64,000 bases of DNA from SG8-30 sp963695085 (GCA_963695085.1 CAVOFV010000005.1:186001-250000); one strand, 5' to 3'; positions 42,027 to 52,574 are shown, numbered from the stretch's first letter. The notes: a model not told the origin generated them from the letters alone. Numbers and translations: made by a program.

Positions 42027-43361
42027 TCACTCGATACCCAGCTTCTTGATGCGGTAGCGCAGCGCGCGAAAGGTGATGCCTAGCAGCCGGGCGGCGGCCG
42101 TCTTGTTGTAGCGGGTCTGCTCGAGCGCCTTGACGATGGCCTCGCGCTCGACGCCCTCGAGCTTGTCGCCGAGTTGCGCTGCAGCCGCCGGCGCCACGCT
42201 GCCCGCCGCCGGGCTGCCGCGCAGCTGGATGTGCTCGGGGCCGATGGCCGCGCCCGCGCTGAGCGTGACGGCGCGCTCGAGAATGTTCTCGAGTTCGCGC
42301 ACGTTGCCCGGGAACATGTAGCCGCCGAGCTTGCGCAGGGCCTCCGCGGAAACGGCGGGCACCTGCCCGAGCCCGGCGCGCACGACCATGCGCGCCAGCA
42401 GGGCATCCACCAGGACCGGCACGTCCCTGAGCCGCTCGCGCAGCGCCGGCACGGGCAGCTCGATGACGTTCAGCCGGTAATACAGGTCCTCGCGGAACTT
42501 GCCGCCCGCCACCAGCAGGTCGAGGTCGCGGTGGGTCGCCGACAGGATCCGGATGTCGGCCGGCTCCTCCAGCTGCGCGCCGACCGGCCGCACGGTCTTC
42601 TCCTGGATCAGCCTGAGCAGCTTGACCTGCATCGGCAGCGGCAGGTCGGCGACTTCGTCGAGGAACAGCGTGCCGCCCTCGGCGGCCTGCACCAGGCCCG
42701 GCTTGTCCGCGGTCGCGCCGGTGAAACTGCCCTTGCGGTGGCCAAACAGTTCGCTCTCCATCAGCTCGGCCGGGATCGCGCCGCAGTTGACCGGCACGAA
42801 CGGGCCATCACGGCGCGAGCTGCTGTCGTGGATGAGCCGCGCCACGAGTTCCTTGCCGGTGCCGGACTCGCCGCTGATGTAGACCGGCGCCTGGCTGCGG
42901 GCGACACGCGAGATCATGTCCCGCAGCGTCTCCATGACCGGCGAATGGCCGTCGAGGCGCATGTCCTGCGCCTGCTCCGCGAGCCCGCGCTGCTCCGACA
43001 GCTTCAGCGCCTGCGCCACCAGCTTGCGCAGGTCGCCGACGTTGAGCGGCTTGGACACGAAATCGAAGGCGCCGAGCTTGAGCGCGCGCACCGCAGCCTC
43101 GACGTTGCCGTGCGCGGTGATCACCGCCACCGGCGTGTCCGGCGCGTGCTCCTGCATCCAGTCCACGAGATCGAGCCCGTCGCCATCCGGCAGCCGCATG
43201 TCGGACAGGCACAGGTCGAAAGCCTTGTCCGTCAGCGCGCGGCGCGCCGCTTCGATGTCGTGCACCGCCTGCGAGTCCACCTGCATGCGCGCCAGCGTCA
43301 TGCCCAGCAGTTCGCACAGGTCGGGTTCGTCGTCGACGATCAATGCCAGGGGCCGTGTCAT
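42027..43361 (-). CDS. pilR: Sigma-54 response regulator PilR
   Basis: 444 aa NtrC-type regulator. The receiver domain shows LIVDDEPDLCELL and the phosphorylation site LCLSDMRLPDGDG (Asp about 54). The AAA+ domain has GESGTGKELVAR and the sigma-54 contact loop in the GSFTGA form. The C-terminus carries a Fis-type helix-turn-helix (NKTAAARLLGITFRALRYRIKK). It is expected to activate the sigma-54 promoter of pilA next door after phosphorylation by PilS. Confidence 0.95.
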   Translation of the reverse strand: MTRPLALIVDDEPDLCELLGMTLARMQVDSQAVHDIEAARRALTDKAFDLCLSDMRLPDGDGLDLVDWMQEHAPDTPVAVITAHGNVEAAVRALKLGAFDFVSKPLNVGDLRKLVAQALKLSEQRGLAEQAQDMRLDGHSPVMETLRDMISRVARSQAPVYISGESGTGKELVARLIHDSSSRRDGPFVPVNCGAIPAELMESELFGHRKGSFTGATADKPGLVQAAEGGTLFLDEVADLPLPMQVKLLRLIQEKTVRPVGAQLEEPADIRILSATHRDLDLLVAGGKFREDLYYRLNVIELPVPALRERLRDVPVLVDALLARMVVRAGLGQVPAVSAEALRKLGGYMFPGNVRELENILERAVTLSAGAAIGPEHIQLRGSPAAGSVAPAAAAQLGDKLEGVEREAIVKALEQTRYNKTAAARLLGITFRALRYRIKKLGIE

Positions 43362-43364
43362 GGG

Positions 43365-44990
43365 CTAGTCTCCCTCCCAGCGCGCCGGGTCGGCAAAGAT
43401 GAGCCGGAAGATGCTGCCGCCGTCGGTTCGCGGCTCGTACAGGAGCAGGGCGCCGTTGCTCTGCGCGAGCTCGCGCGAGATGAACAGGCCCAGCCCGGTG
43501 CCGCCCGCCACGGTGGTGAAGAAGGGCTCGAAGATGCGGTCCGCCGCGACGGCGTCCATGCCCCGGCCGCGGTCCGCGACCTCCAGGAACGGCCGCGCGC
43601 TGCCGGCCATCCGGCCGGCCCGCAGCTCGATCACGGAGCTGCTGGTCGGCAGCCCGTACTTGGCGGCATTCTCCACCAGGTTCCACAGGATCTGGTGCAG
43701 GTGCGAGGGGTCGATGCGCACCTCCAGGCCCGCGTCCTCCAGTTCGACCAGCAGCCGTTCGCGCGCAAATTCGCGCGTGGTCGTGAACTCCTCGATGAAC
43801 TCGCCGAGCCACTCGGCCAGCGGCATGCGCTCGGCGCGGACCTGCTCGCGCCGCGACAGCTGCATGACGTTCTCGATGATGTTGCTGACCCGCTCGGCGT
43901 TGCCGCGGATGATCTCGATCAGCCGCCGGTCGGGCTCCGCCAGGTCGGTGGCTTCGTCCAGCAGCTGCGCGGCGTGACTCATCGCCCCGACCGGGTTGCG
44001 GATCTCGTGCGCGATGCTCGCCGACAGGCGCCCCAGTGCCGCCAGCTTGCCCTGCTGCGCGCGTTCCGACTGCGCGCTCAGGTCGTCCAGGAAGATGATG
44101 ACCGGGCTGGGCCAGCGGTTGCCCAGCGGCGCGAAACGCGGATGCACCTCGCGGGAACTGTCGGTGGACAGCAGGGTGCCCGCGCCCTCGGCATCGCGGC
44201 GCGGATTCTGCCGCCAGGTCGCGAGCAGGTACAGCAGGCGCGGCGACACCTCGCCCAGCAGCGAGCCCGTGCTGCTCCCGGTGGGCCCGAGGACCTGCCG
44301 GGCCGCCTCGTTGATCAGCCGGATGCGGTCCTGCTCGTCCACGACCACGATGCTCTCGCGCAGCCGCTCGACCACGTACTGGGACAGTTGCGCAAGGTTG
44401 GCCAGGTCGATGTCGCGCTGGCGGACCAGCGCCTCGCTTTCGCGCAGCCGGCGGGCCAGCGGCGCAGCCGCCAGCGCCAGGATGAAGATGACCGCGCCGA
44501 GCAACCCGGCCTGCGTGAAGTCCGAGACCTCGACCACGCCGAGGATGGTCAGCGCGGCCTGCTGGACCAGCACCACCAGCGTCGCCGCCGCCGCGATCAC
44601 CGTGGCCATGCGCGAGGCGATCAGCAGGCTGACCGCGCCGACCGGCGCAATCAGCAGCAGGCCGAGTCCGCTGGCGACGCCGCCGCCCGAGAAAAGCAGT
44701 GCCGAAACGGCCGCGATGTCCAGCGCGACGTGCAGGTAGGCCTGCGCACGCAGGCCCGGCCAGCGGTGCTTGAGCATGACGATGGAGGCCAGGCCGGCCG
44801 CGAACATCGCCACCAGCGTCATCGTGAACAGCGCCGGCCAGACGGTGCCGATGCCGGCGGTCGCCGGGACGATCGCCAGCGTCACGGCCAGCAGGGACGG
44901 CACCAGCAGCCGGTAGATGTTGAGCAGGCCGAGGACCCGCCACGCGAGTTCGGGATCCCCGTGGCCGGATTCGGGATCGCGCGAAGGCAT
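43365..44990 (-). CDS. pilS: Sensor histidine kinase PilS
   Basis: 541 aa. The N-terminal region holds about six membrane helices (residues 25-185), followed by a PAS-like domain (RESIVVVDEQDRIRLINEAA), a HisKA domain with the phosphoacceptor in SIAHEIRNPVGAMSHAA (His about 326), and a HATPase domain with NLVENAAKYG and GGTGLGLFISRELA. In other bacteria PilS senses membrane pilin levels and controls PilR. I used the ATG at 44990; a TTG nine bases earlier is also open. Two bases separate its stop codon from the pilR ATG... the genes are adjacent and co-directional. Confidence 0.93.
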   Translation of the reverse strand: MPSRDPESGHGDPELAWRVLGLLNIYRLLVPSLLAVTLAIVPATAGIGTVWPALFTMTLVAMFAAGLASIVMLKHRWPGLRAQAYLHVALDIAAVSALLFSGGGVASGLGLLLIAPVGAVSLLIASRMATVIAAAATLVVLVQQAALTILGVVEVSDFTQAGLLGAVIFILALAAAPLARRLRESEALVRQRDIDLANLAQLSQYVVERLRESIVVVDEQDRIRLINEAARQVLGPTGSSTGSLLGEVSPRLLYLLATWRQNPRRDAEGAGTLLSTDSSREVHPRFAPLGNRWPSPVIIFLDDLSAQSERAQQGKLAALGRLSASIAHEIRNPVGAMSHAAQLLDEATDLAEPDRRLIEIIRGNAERVSNIIENVMQLSRREQVRAERMPLAEWLGEFIEEFTTTREFARERLLVELEDAGLEVRIDPSHLHQILWNLVENAAKYGLPTSSSVIELRAGRMAGSARPFLEVADRGRGMDAVAADRIFEPFFTTVAGGTGLGLFISRELAQSNGALLLYEPRTDGGSIFRLIFADPARWEGD

Positions 44991-45103
44991 GCGGTTCAAG
45001 CGGTCCCCGTCAGATGCTGCATTGGCGGGACTTTAGCACGCGACTGGCGCGCGCCAATGGCCGCGGACCAAAGCTGGGACGTGGCTCGCACGCTGCGTTG
45101 GCT

Positions 45104-45133
45104 TTGCCTCGCCTGGGGCGTTTACTTCACAAT
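45104..45133 (+). promoter_or_regulatory. Putative promoter of sucCD
   Basis: TTGCCT (45104-45109), an 18-base spacer and CACAAT (45128-45133) lie about 65 bases before the sucC ATG in the 200-base gap that separates the divergent pilS and sucC genes. The match is moderate. Confidence 0.4.
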
Positions 45134-45197
45134 ACGCGGTCTTACCGATCATGTTCGCGGCGCACAGCGCCCAGGAACGGCGCCACAGGACCCACGC

Positions 45198-46367
<1,170 letters not shown>

Positions 46368-46383
46368 GCAAGGAACCTGGACG

Positions 46384-47421
46384 ATGAGCATTCTGGTCGA
46401 CCGCAACAGCCGCGTGATCTGTCAGGGATTCACGGGCAAGCAGGGGACGTTTCATTCCGAGCAGGCGATTGCCTACGGCACCAGGCTGGTCGGCGGCGTG
46501 ACGCCGGGCCGCGGTGGCGAGAAGCATCTGGGGTTACCGGTGTTCGACACCGTGCAGGGGGCGGTCATCGCCACGGGCGCGAATGTCAGCATGATCTACG
46601 TGCCGGCGCCGTTCGCGGCGGACTCGATCCTGGAAGCCGCCGATGCCGGCATCGGCCTGATCGTGTGCATCACCGAGGGCATCCCGGTCAGCGACATGAT
46701 CAGGGTCAAGGCGGCGCTGGCCGGCCGCGACTGCCGGCTCGTCGGGCCGAACTGCCCGGGCGTGATCACGCCCGGCGAGTGCAAGGTCGGCATCATGCCC
46801 GGCTTCATCCATGAGCCGGGCCGCATCGGCATCGTCTCGCGCTCCGGTACGCTGACCTACGAGGCGGTCTTCCAGACCACCCAGCTCGGAATGGGCCAGA
46901 GCACCTGCGTCGGCATCGGCGGTGACCCGGTGCGCGGCCTCGGCTTCCTCGAGGTGCTGGCGCTGTTCCAGAAGGATGCGAACACCGAGGGCATCATCAT
47001 GGTCGGCGAGATCGGCGGATCGGACGAGGAGCACGCCGCCGAGTTCATCCGGGACAAGGTCACCAAGCCGGTGGTGGCCTACATCGCCGGCGTGACCGCG
47101 CCGGCCGGCAAGCGCATGGGCCATGCCGGTGCCGTCATCGCCGGCGGCAAGGGCACGGCGGCCGAGAAGTTCAAGGCGCTGGAGGCGGCGGGCGTGCACA
47201 CGGTGCGCTCACCCGCGGAACTCGGCTCGGCGATGAAGGCGGCATTGCGCAGGCCCGCGGCGAAGGGCAAGGCCGCGCCCGCCAGGGCGGCTGCGAGGAA
47301 GAAGACGTCCGCGGCGGCCGCGCCGGCGCGCAGGGGCAAGGCCGCAGGCCAGCGCGCAAGCAAGGCCGCCGGCAAGAAGACTGCGCGGCAGGGCGCTGCG
47401 GCGCGGCGCGGCAAGCGCTGA
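46384..47421 (+). CDS. sucD: Succinyl-CoA synthetase alpha subunit with a basic C-terminal tail
   Basis: 345 aa, about 56 longer than the 289 aa E. coli subunit. Residues 1-288 are a normal alpha subunit: CoA-binding GFTGKQGTFHSEQAI, VGPNCPGVITPGECK, and the phosphorylated histidine in KRMGHAGAVIAGG (about residue 246). Residues 289-345 form an extra tail of Ala, Lys, Arg and Gly with 20 basic and no acidic residues (for example KGKAAPARAAARKKTS), resembling histone H1-like or AlgP-type tails. The frame is uninterrupted and codon use looks similar. The tail's role is unknown; nucleic acid or membrane contact is possible. Confidence 0.95.
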   Translation: MSILVDRNSRVICQGFTGKQGTFHSEQAIAYGTRLVGGVTPGRGGEKHLGLPVFDTVQGAVIATGANVSMIYVPAPFAADSILEAADAGIGLIVCITEGIPVSDMIRVKAALAGRDCRLVGPNCPGVITPGECKVGIMPGFIHEPGRIGIVSRSGTLTYEAVFQTTQLGMGQSTCVGIGGDPVRGLGFLEVLALFQKDANTEGIIMVGEIGGSDEEHAAEFIRDKVTKPVVAYIAGVTAPAGKRMGHAGAVIAGGKGTAAEKFKALEAAGVHTVRSPAELGSAMKAALRRPAAKGKAAPARAAARKKTSAAAAPARRGKAAGQRASKAAGKKTARQGAAARRGKR

Positions 47422-47491
47422 GGCCGGCGCGGGCGGCGCGCCCCCGCCCAGGTGACGCCTTGCGCCGTCGTGGCGAGGGCATGAGGGTGTC

Positions 47492-49123
47492 ATGATGCGA
47501 AAGCTGCGCATCGCGCTGGGCCAGGTCAACTGCGTCGTGGGCGACGTGTCCGGAAACGCCGATCGCGTCGTCGCGGCTGCGGACCGTGCCCGCGTGCGGC
47601 GCGCCGACCTGCTGCTGCTGCCGGAGCTCGTCCTGTCCGGGTACCCGCCCGAGGACCTGCTGTTCCACCGCGGCTTCCGCCACCACATCGCCGACGCCAT
47701 GGCCCGGCTGCCGCGCGCGCTCGACGGCCTCGATGTCGTGCTCGGTTATCCGGAATACGAAGGCCAGGCGATCCACAACTCGGCGGCGGTGCTGCGTGGC
47801 GGGCGGCTGCTGGCGAATTACCGCAAGCAGCAGCTGCCGAACTACCAGGTGTTCGACGAAAAGCGTTACTTCGAACCCGGCCGCAAGCCGGCCTGCTTCG
47901 AGGTCGGCGGCGTGCGCGCCGCGCTGCTGATCTGCGAGGACATGTGGACGGCCGGGCCCGCCGCGCAGGCCCGCGCCGCGGATGCGAGCCTGGCGCTGGT
48001 CCTCAATGCGTCGCCATTCGAGCAGCGCAAGCAGGCCCGCCGCGAGCAGGTGCTGCAGGCGCGGGCGCGCGAGACCGGCATGACATTCGTGTATGTCAAC
48101 CTGGTCGGCGGGCAGGACGAGCTCGTGTTCGACGGGCGCTCGATGGTGGTGGGGCCGGACGGCGCGCTGCTGCACCGCGAGGCGCCGTTCGTGGAAACGG
48201 TGTCGGTCGTCGAGTGCGAGGTGCGTGACGGCCGGCCGGCCGCCTGGCGCGGAACCGTATCGCCCGCCCCGGTCGAGGAAGAGACCGCTTACGGCGCCAT
48301 CGTCACGGGCATCCGCGACTACGTGGGCAAGCATGGCTTTCCTGGGGTGGTCATCGGCTTGTCGGGCGGCATCGACTCGGCGCTGGTGCTGGCGATGGCG
48401 GTCGATGCGCTCGGCGCGGACCGCGTGCAGGCGGTCGCGATGCCGTCACGATACACATTGCCCATGTCGATGGAGGATGCGGCGCAGATGGCCGCCGGCC
48501 TCGGCGTGCGTTACTCGGTGGTGTCGATCGAGCCGATGTTCAAGGCCACGCTGGAGTCGCTGGTGGCGGAATTCGCAGGCCGGCCCGCGGACACCACCGA
48601 GGAGAACATCCAGGCACGCTGCCGCGGCATGCTGCTGATGGGCATTTCCAACAAGAGCGGGCGGCTGGTACTGACGACCGGCAACAAGAGCGAGATGTCG
48701 GTCGGCTACGCGACGCTGTATGGCGACATGGCCGGCGGTTTCGCGCCGATCAAGGACTGCAGCAAGCTGCTCGTGTACCGCCTGGCGCGCTGGCGCAACG
48801 GTCCCGGGCGGGTCATTCCGCAGCGCATCATCGAACGGCCGCCCTCGGCGGAGTTGCGCGCGAACCAGCAGGACTCCGACTCACTGCCTCCCTACGAGGT
48901 GCTCGACCCGATCCTCGAGGACTTCATCGAGCGCGACCTGACGGTGCAGGAAATCGTCGAGCGCGGCCACGACCGCGAGACCGTCGTGCGGGTCCTGGAA
49001 ATGGTCCGTCGCGCCGAGTACAAGCGGCGGCAGGCCCCGCCCGGCGTGCGCATCAGCACGCGCGCCTTCGGCCGCGACTGGCGCTATCCGATCACCTCGG
49101 GGTACCGGCCCGGCGGCCACTGA
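47492..49123 (+). CDS. nadE: Glutamine-dependent NAD+ synthetase
   Basis: 543 aa. The N-terminal nitrilase-type glutaminase domain has the Glu-Lys-Cys triad in LLLPELVLSGYPPEDLL, YRKQQLPNYQVFDEKRYF and LLICEDMW (Cys about 148). The C-terminal synthetase domain has the ATP loop GLSGGIDSALVLA near residue 288 and TTGNKSEMSVGYATLYGDM. It therefore uses glutamine as nitrogen donor for the last step of NAD+ synthesis. ATG codons at 47492 and 47495 are both possible. Confidence 0.96.
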   Translation: MMRKLRIALGQVNCVVGDVSGNADRVVAAADRARVRRADLLLLPELVLSGYPPEDLLFHRGFRHHIADAMARLPRALDGLDVVLGYPEYEGQAIHNSAAVLRGGRLLANYRKQQLPNYQVFDEKRYFEPGRKPACFEVGGVRAALLICEDMWTAGPAAQARAADASLALVLNASPFEQRKQARREQVLQARARETGMTFVYVNLVGGQDELVFDGRSMVVGPDGALLHREAPFVETVSVVECEVRDGRPAAWRGTVSPAPVEEETAYGAIVTGIRDYVGKHGFPGVVIGLSGGIDSALVLAMAVDALGADRVQAVAMPSRYTLPMSMEDAAQMAAGLGVRYSVVSIEPMFKATLESLVAEFAGRPADTTEENIQARCRGMLLMGISNKSGRLVLTTGNKSEMSVGYATLYGDMAGGFAPIKDCSKLLVYRLARWRNGPGRVIPQRIIERPPSAELRANQQDSDSLPPYEVLDPILEDFIERDLTVQEIVERGHDRETVVRVLEMVRRAEYKRRQAPPGVRISTRAFGRDWRYPITSGYRPGGH

Positions 49124-49143
49124 ACCGGCCCGGGCCCGCGCGG

Positions 49144-49944
49144 CTACCAGAACAGCCAGCGCTTCCTGTCGCGTTGCTGCGGTTCGCCGGGGTAATTCGC
49201 CGCATAGACCTTGCGCGACTGGTCGGCCAGGTCCTGCAGCTTGAGGCCGTCGTAGGCGGCGATCATGATCTGCAGTGCGGCTTGCACCGCGGGCGCGCCG
49301 TCGTAGTTCTCGATGCAGTACTTCGCGCGGGCCAGTGCCGCGACGTACGCGCGCCGCCGCAGGTAGTAATCGGCGACATGCACCTCGTAATCGGCCAGCC
49401 GGTTGCGCAGGTAGACCATGCGGTGCCGGGCGTCATGCGCATAGTCGCTGTCCGGGTAGCGCTCCAGCAGCGTCTGGAAGGCCTGGAAGGCGCGCCGCGC
49501 GTCCTGCGGCGGCCGCTCGGTGAGGTCGGCGCGGAACCAGCGCTCGAGGAAATTCGGGGTGCGCTCGAAATACACCAGTCCCTTGATGTACCAGGCATAG
49601 TCCACCCGCGGGTGCGTGGGATTCTCGCGCATGAACCGGTCGGCGGCGTCCACGGCGGACTCCGGCTCGCGCGCCTTGTAATACGAATACAGGATGTCCA
49701 GTCGCCCCTGGCGCGCCTGGTCGCTGAACGGGAAGCGCGCGTCCAGGGCTTCGTACGCCCGCACGGCGTTGTCGAAGTCGCCGCTGCGCATCATCAGGTT
49801 GGCGCGGTCGTAGAGCTTGGCCGGATCGGCATCGCGCTGGTCCCGGTCGCGCCCGGTCTTGCAGGCGGACAGCGCGAGGGCGGCGACAAGGACGGCGAAC
49901 GGCAGCAGCCGGGGACGGAAGGACGTCAAGGCACTGGACCCCAT
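49144..49944 (-). CDS. bamD: Outer membrane assembly lipoprotein BamD
   Basis: 266 aa essential lipoprotein of the BAM complex that inserts outer-membrane beta-barrel proteins. The signal peptide ends in the lipobox LSAC (Cys 28). Five TPR-type repeats follow, with family text such as YDRANLMMRSGDFDNAVRAYE and RFPFSDQARQGRLDILYSYY. The ATG at 49944 was chosen because the signal starts there; the open frame upstream is antisense to rluD and pgeF. Divergence from rluD, as seen here, is common. Confidence 0.95.
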   Translation of the reverse strand: MGSSALTSFRPRLLPFAVLVAALALSACKTGRDRDQRDADPAKLYDRANLMMRSGDFDNAVRAYEALDARFPFSDQARQGRLDILYSYYKAREPESAVDAADRFMRENPTHPRVDYAWYIKGLVYFERTPNFLERWFRADLTERPPQDARRAFQAFQTLLERYPDSDYAHDARHRMVYLRNRLADYEVHVADYYLRRRAYVAALARAKYCIENYDGAPAVQAALQIMIAAYDGLKLQDLADQSRKVYAANYPGEPQQRDRKRWLFW

Positions 49945-49989
49945 GGTTGCGAACGCCGCAGTATAACGGATTGACCTGTGGACCCCGGG

Positions 49990-50967
49990 ATGAGTTCCTC
50001 GCGCATACAACTCGAAGCACGCGTGCCGCCGGAAGCGGCCGGCCGCCGCCTGGACCAGGTGCTGGCGGCGCTGTTTTCCGGCCACTCCCGCACGCGCCTG
50101 AAGGGCTGGATCGACGCCGGCATGGTCACGCTGGACGGGGCCGTGCCGCGGCCGCGCGACCGGGTGGCCGGCGGCGAGAAGGTGCGCATCGATGCCGCGG
50201 TCGAGGACGCCGTGCCACTGGCGCCACAGCCGCTGCCGCTCACGATCGTGCACGAGGACGCATCCGTCATCGTGGTGGACAAGCCGGCGGGGCTGGTCGT
50301 TCACCCGGGCGCAGGCAACCCGGACCGGACCCTGCAGAACGCGCTGCTGGCGCACGATGCGGCGCTGGCGACGCTGCCGCGCGCCGGCATCGTGCACCGG
50401 CTCGACAAGGACACGAGCGGCCTGCTGGTGGTGGCGCGCAGCCTGGCGTCCCATGCGGCGCTGGTGCACATGCTCGAGGCCAGGGACGTGCACCGGGAAT
50501 ACCAGGCGGTCTGCGTCGGCGTGATGACGGGCGGCGCAACGGTGGACGCGCCGATCGGCCGGCACCGCGTCGATCGAATCCGCATGGCCGTGCGCAGCGA
50601 TGGGCGCGCCGCGGTGACCCACTATCGCGTGCTCAAGCGGTTCCGCGCGCACACGCACGTGCGGGTGGTGCTCGAGACCGGGCGCACGCACCAGATCCGC
50701 GTGCACCTGGCGCACGCCGGCTACCCGATCATCGGCGACCGGACCTACGGCGGGCGGCTCGCGATGCCGAAGGGCGCCACGCCGCAACTCGAGGCGGCGC
50801 TGCGTGGCTTCCACCGGCAGGCCCTGCATGCCGCAGGCCTGTCCTTCGAACACCCGGCCAGCGGCGTGGCCTGCAAGTTCGAGTCGCCGCTGCCCGCAGA
50901 CATGACGCGGCTGCTGCAGGCCCTGCGCGAGGATGCGGCGTCCGCCGCCCGGGTGCGCGGTGGCTGA
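49990..50967 (+). CDS. rluD: 23S rRNA pseudouridine(1911/1915/1917) synthase RluD
   Basis: 325 aa. An N-terminal S4 RNA-binding domain (RRLDQVLAALFSGHSRTRLKGW, written as RRLDQVLAALF then SRTRLKGW) is followed by the pseudouridine synthase domain with the catalytic motif HRLDKDTSGLLVV (Asp about 139) and GRTHQIRVHLAH. It modifies helix 69 of 23S rRNA. The ATG at 49990 matches the family N-terminus; a GTG at 49978 would add four residues. It overlaps pgeF by eight bases. Confidence 0.94.
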   Translation: MSSSRIQLEARVPPEAAGRRLDQVLAALFSGHSRTRLKGWIDAGMVTLDGAVPRPRDRVAGGEKVRIDAAVEDAVPLAPQPLPLTIVHEDASVIVVDKPAGLVVHPGAGNPDRTLQNALLAHDAALATLPRAGIVHRLDKDTSGLLVVARSLASHAALVHMLEARDVHREYQAVCVGVMTGGATVDAPIGRHRVDRIRMAVRSDGRAAVTHYRVLKRFRAHTHVRVVLETGRTHQIRVHLAHAGYPIIGDRTYGGRLAMPKGATPQLEAALRGFHRQALHAAGLSFEHPASGVACKFESPLPADMTRLLQALREDAASAARVRGG

Positions 50968-51694
50968 ACCGGAACTCCTGGTGCCCGGCTGGCCGGCGCC
51001 GGCAGGCGTCAGGGCGGCGTTTACCTTGCGTGGCGGCGGCGTGAGCGGTGGGCCGTTCGCTTCATTCAACCTGGCCGGCCATGTCGGCGACGATGCCGGC
51101 GCGGTCGCGGCCAACCGCGCGCGGTTGTGCAGCGCCCTGCACCTGCCCGCCGAGCCGCTGTGGCTCAACCAGGTCCATGGCTGTGCCGTGGCGCGCTTCG
51201 ACGGGACCCTGCGGCCGGCCGCGGACGCTTCGGTCACGGCGCGGGCCGCGGAAATCTGCGCGGTGCTGGTGGCCGATTGCCTGCCGGTGTTGTTCACCGA
51301 CCGCGCGGGGTCCTGCGTGGCGGCCGCACACGCCGGCTGGCGGGGACTTGCCGATGGCGTGCTGGAGCGCACGATCGAGGCGTTGCCGGCCGAGCCCGGC
51401 ACGCTGCTGGCATGGCTTGGACCCGCCATCGGGCCGGCGGCCTTCGAGGTCGGCGACGAGGTGCGCGATCGGTTCATCGCCGCGCAACCCGGCGCCGCCG
51501 AGGCCTTCCAGGCGCAGGCGCCCGGTCGCTGGCTGGCGGACCTGTGGCGCCTGGCGCGGCGCAGGCTCGCGAGCGCGGGAGTGACAGACGTGTATGGCGG
51601 GCAGGGCTGCACGCACTCGGAACCGCAGCGCTTCTATTCCTACCGGCGTGACGGCGTCACGGGGCGGCACGCCGCCCTGATCTGGCTCGAATGA
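50960..51694 (+). CDS. pgeF: PgeF/YfiH family purine nucleoside phosphorylase or peptidoglycan editing factor
   Basis: 244 aa. The family signature is clear: LNQVHG, VADCLPVLFTD with the metal-binding Cys, and AAAHAGWRGLADGVLE with the metal-binding His, then LGPAIGP near the middle and QGCTHSEPQRFYSYRRD at the end. Members have been described both as multicopper-like polyphenol oxidases, as purine nucleoside phosphorylases, and as editors of UDP-MurNAc-L-Ser. In this genome the last role would fit the Mur pathway. The GTG start overlaps rluD. Confidence 0.9.
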   Translation: MAEPELLVPGWPAPAGVRAAFTLRGGGVSGGPFASFNLAGHVGDDAGAVAANRARLCSALHLPAEPLWLNQVHGCAVARFDGTLRPAADASVTARAAEICAVLVADCLPVLFTDRAGSCVAAAHAGWRGLADGVLERTIEALPAEPGTLLAWLGPAIGPAAFEVGDEVRDRFIAAQPGAAEAFQAQAPGRWLADLWRLARRRLASAGVTDVYGGQGCTHSEPQRFYSYRRDGVTGRHAALIWLE

Positions 51695-51759
51695 CCCGGC
51701 GGCTGCACCGCTCCCGCGCTGGTGTAGGCTGTCGTGCCTGAGCCAACGACGGAGCCCAC

Positions 51760-52539
51760 GTGTCCACGTTCGCGCTGATCGTCTCGTTCACCGCGCTGGG
51801 CGGCGCCCTGAGCGCCTTCGTCGCGGGCGCCTTCCTGCTGCTGCCGGAGGCCAGGCGGCAGCGGCTGCTGCCGCACCTCGTCAGCTTCGCCACCGGCGCG
51901 CTGCTCGGCGCCGCCCTGCTGGCGCTGCTGCCGCATGCCGTGGAACGCGCCGGTGCCGGCAATACGCACAAGATCGGCATGGCGTTGATCGCAGGCATCC
52001 TGGTGTTCTTCGTGCTGGAGAAGCTGGTGCTGTGGCGGCACTGCCACGACGATCCCTGCGAGGCGCATGCGCCGCAGCCGCACCACCGCGACCGCGCCTC
52101 CGCGACGCTGATCCTGTGGGGCGACGGCCTGCACAATGCCCTGGACGGCGTGCTGATCGCCGCGGCGTTCATGACCGACGCGCACCTCGGCATCGTCACG
52201 GCCGTCGCCGTGTTCGCGCACGAGATTCCGCAGGAGGTCGGCGATCTGGCCATCCTGGTCAATGGCGGGATGGGCAGGGTGCGCGCGCTGTGGATGAACG
52301 TGGCGGTCAGCCTGACCTCGGTGGTCGGCGCAGTGCTGGCCTACCTGGCGCTCGGGTCCGCGCTGTTCGTGCTGCCCTATGCGCTGGCGATGGCCGCCGC
52401 GAGTTTCCTGTACGTCGCGGTCGCCGACCTGATCCCGGGGCTGCACCGGCGGGTCGACGCGCGCACGTCGGTGCAGCAGGTCGTCCTCATCCTGCTCGGC
52501 ATGGTGGTCATCTACCTGTCCCACGGCATGGCGCACTGA
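51760..52539 (+). CDS. ZIP family metal transporter
   Basis: 259 aa with about seven to eight membrane helices. The metal-binding helices contain GDGLHNALDGVLIAAAF and FAHEIPQEVGDLAIL, the paired HN..D and HEIPQE motifs of ZIP (Zrt/Irt-like) carriers. A histidine-rich cytoplasmic loop (HCHDDPCEAHAPQPHHRD, residues about 93-110) lies between helices 3 and 4. The substrate is probably Zn2+ or another divalent metal. The GTG start has GGAG eight bases ahead. Confidence 0.9.
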   Translation: MSTFALIVSFTALGGALSAFVAGAFLLLPEARRQRLLPHLVSFATGALLGAALLALLPHAVERAGAGNTHKIGMALIAGILVFFVLEKLVLWRHCHDDPCEAHAPQPHHRDRASATLILWGDGLHNALDGVLIAAAFMTDAHLGIVTAVAVFAHEIPQEVGDLAILVNGGMGRVRALWMNVAVSLTSVVGAVLAYLALGSALFVLPYALAMAAASFLYVAVADLIPGLHRRVDARTSVQQVVLILLGMVVIYLSHGMAH

Positions 52540-52574
52540 GCGGCGGGCCGGCCCGGCCGGCGCGCCGTCCGGAG

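Noticed and set aside
42174..45197. Very long open frame on the plus strand running into sucC
   Set aside because: It is antisense to pilR and pilS, has a biased His/Arg/Gln/Asp composition typical of GC-rich shadow frames, and shows no family similarity until the sucC ATG.
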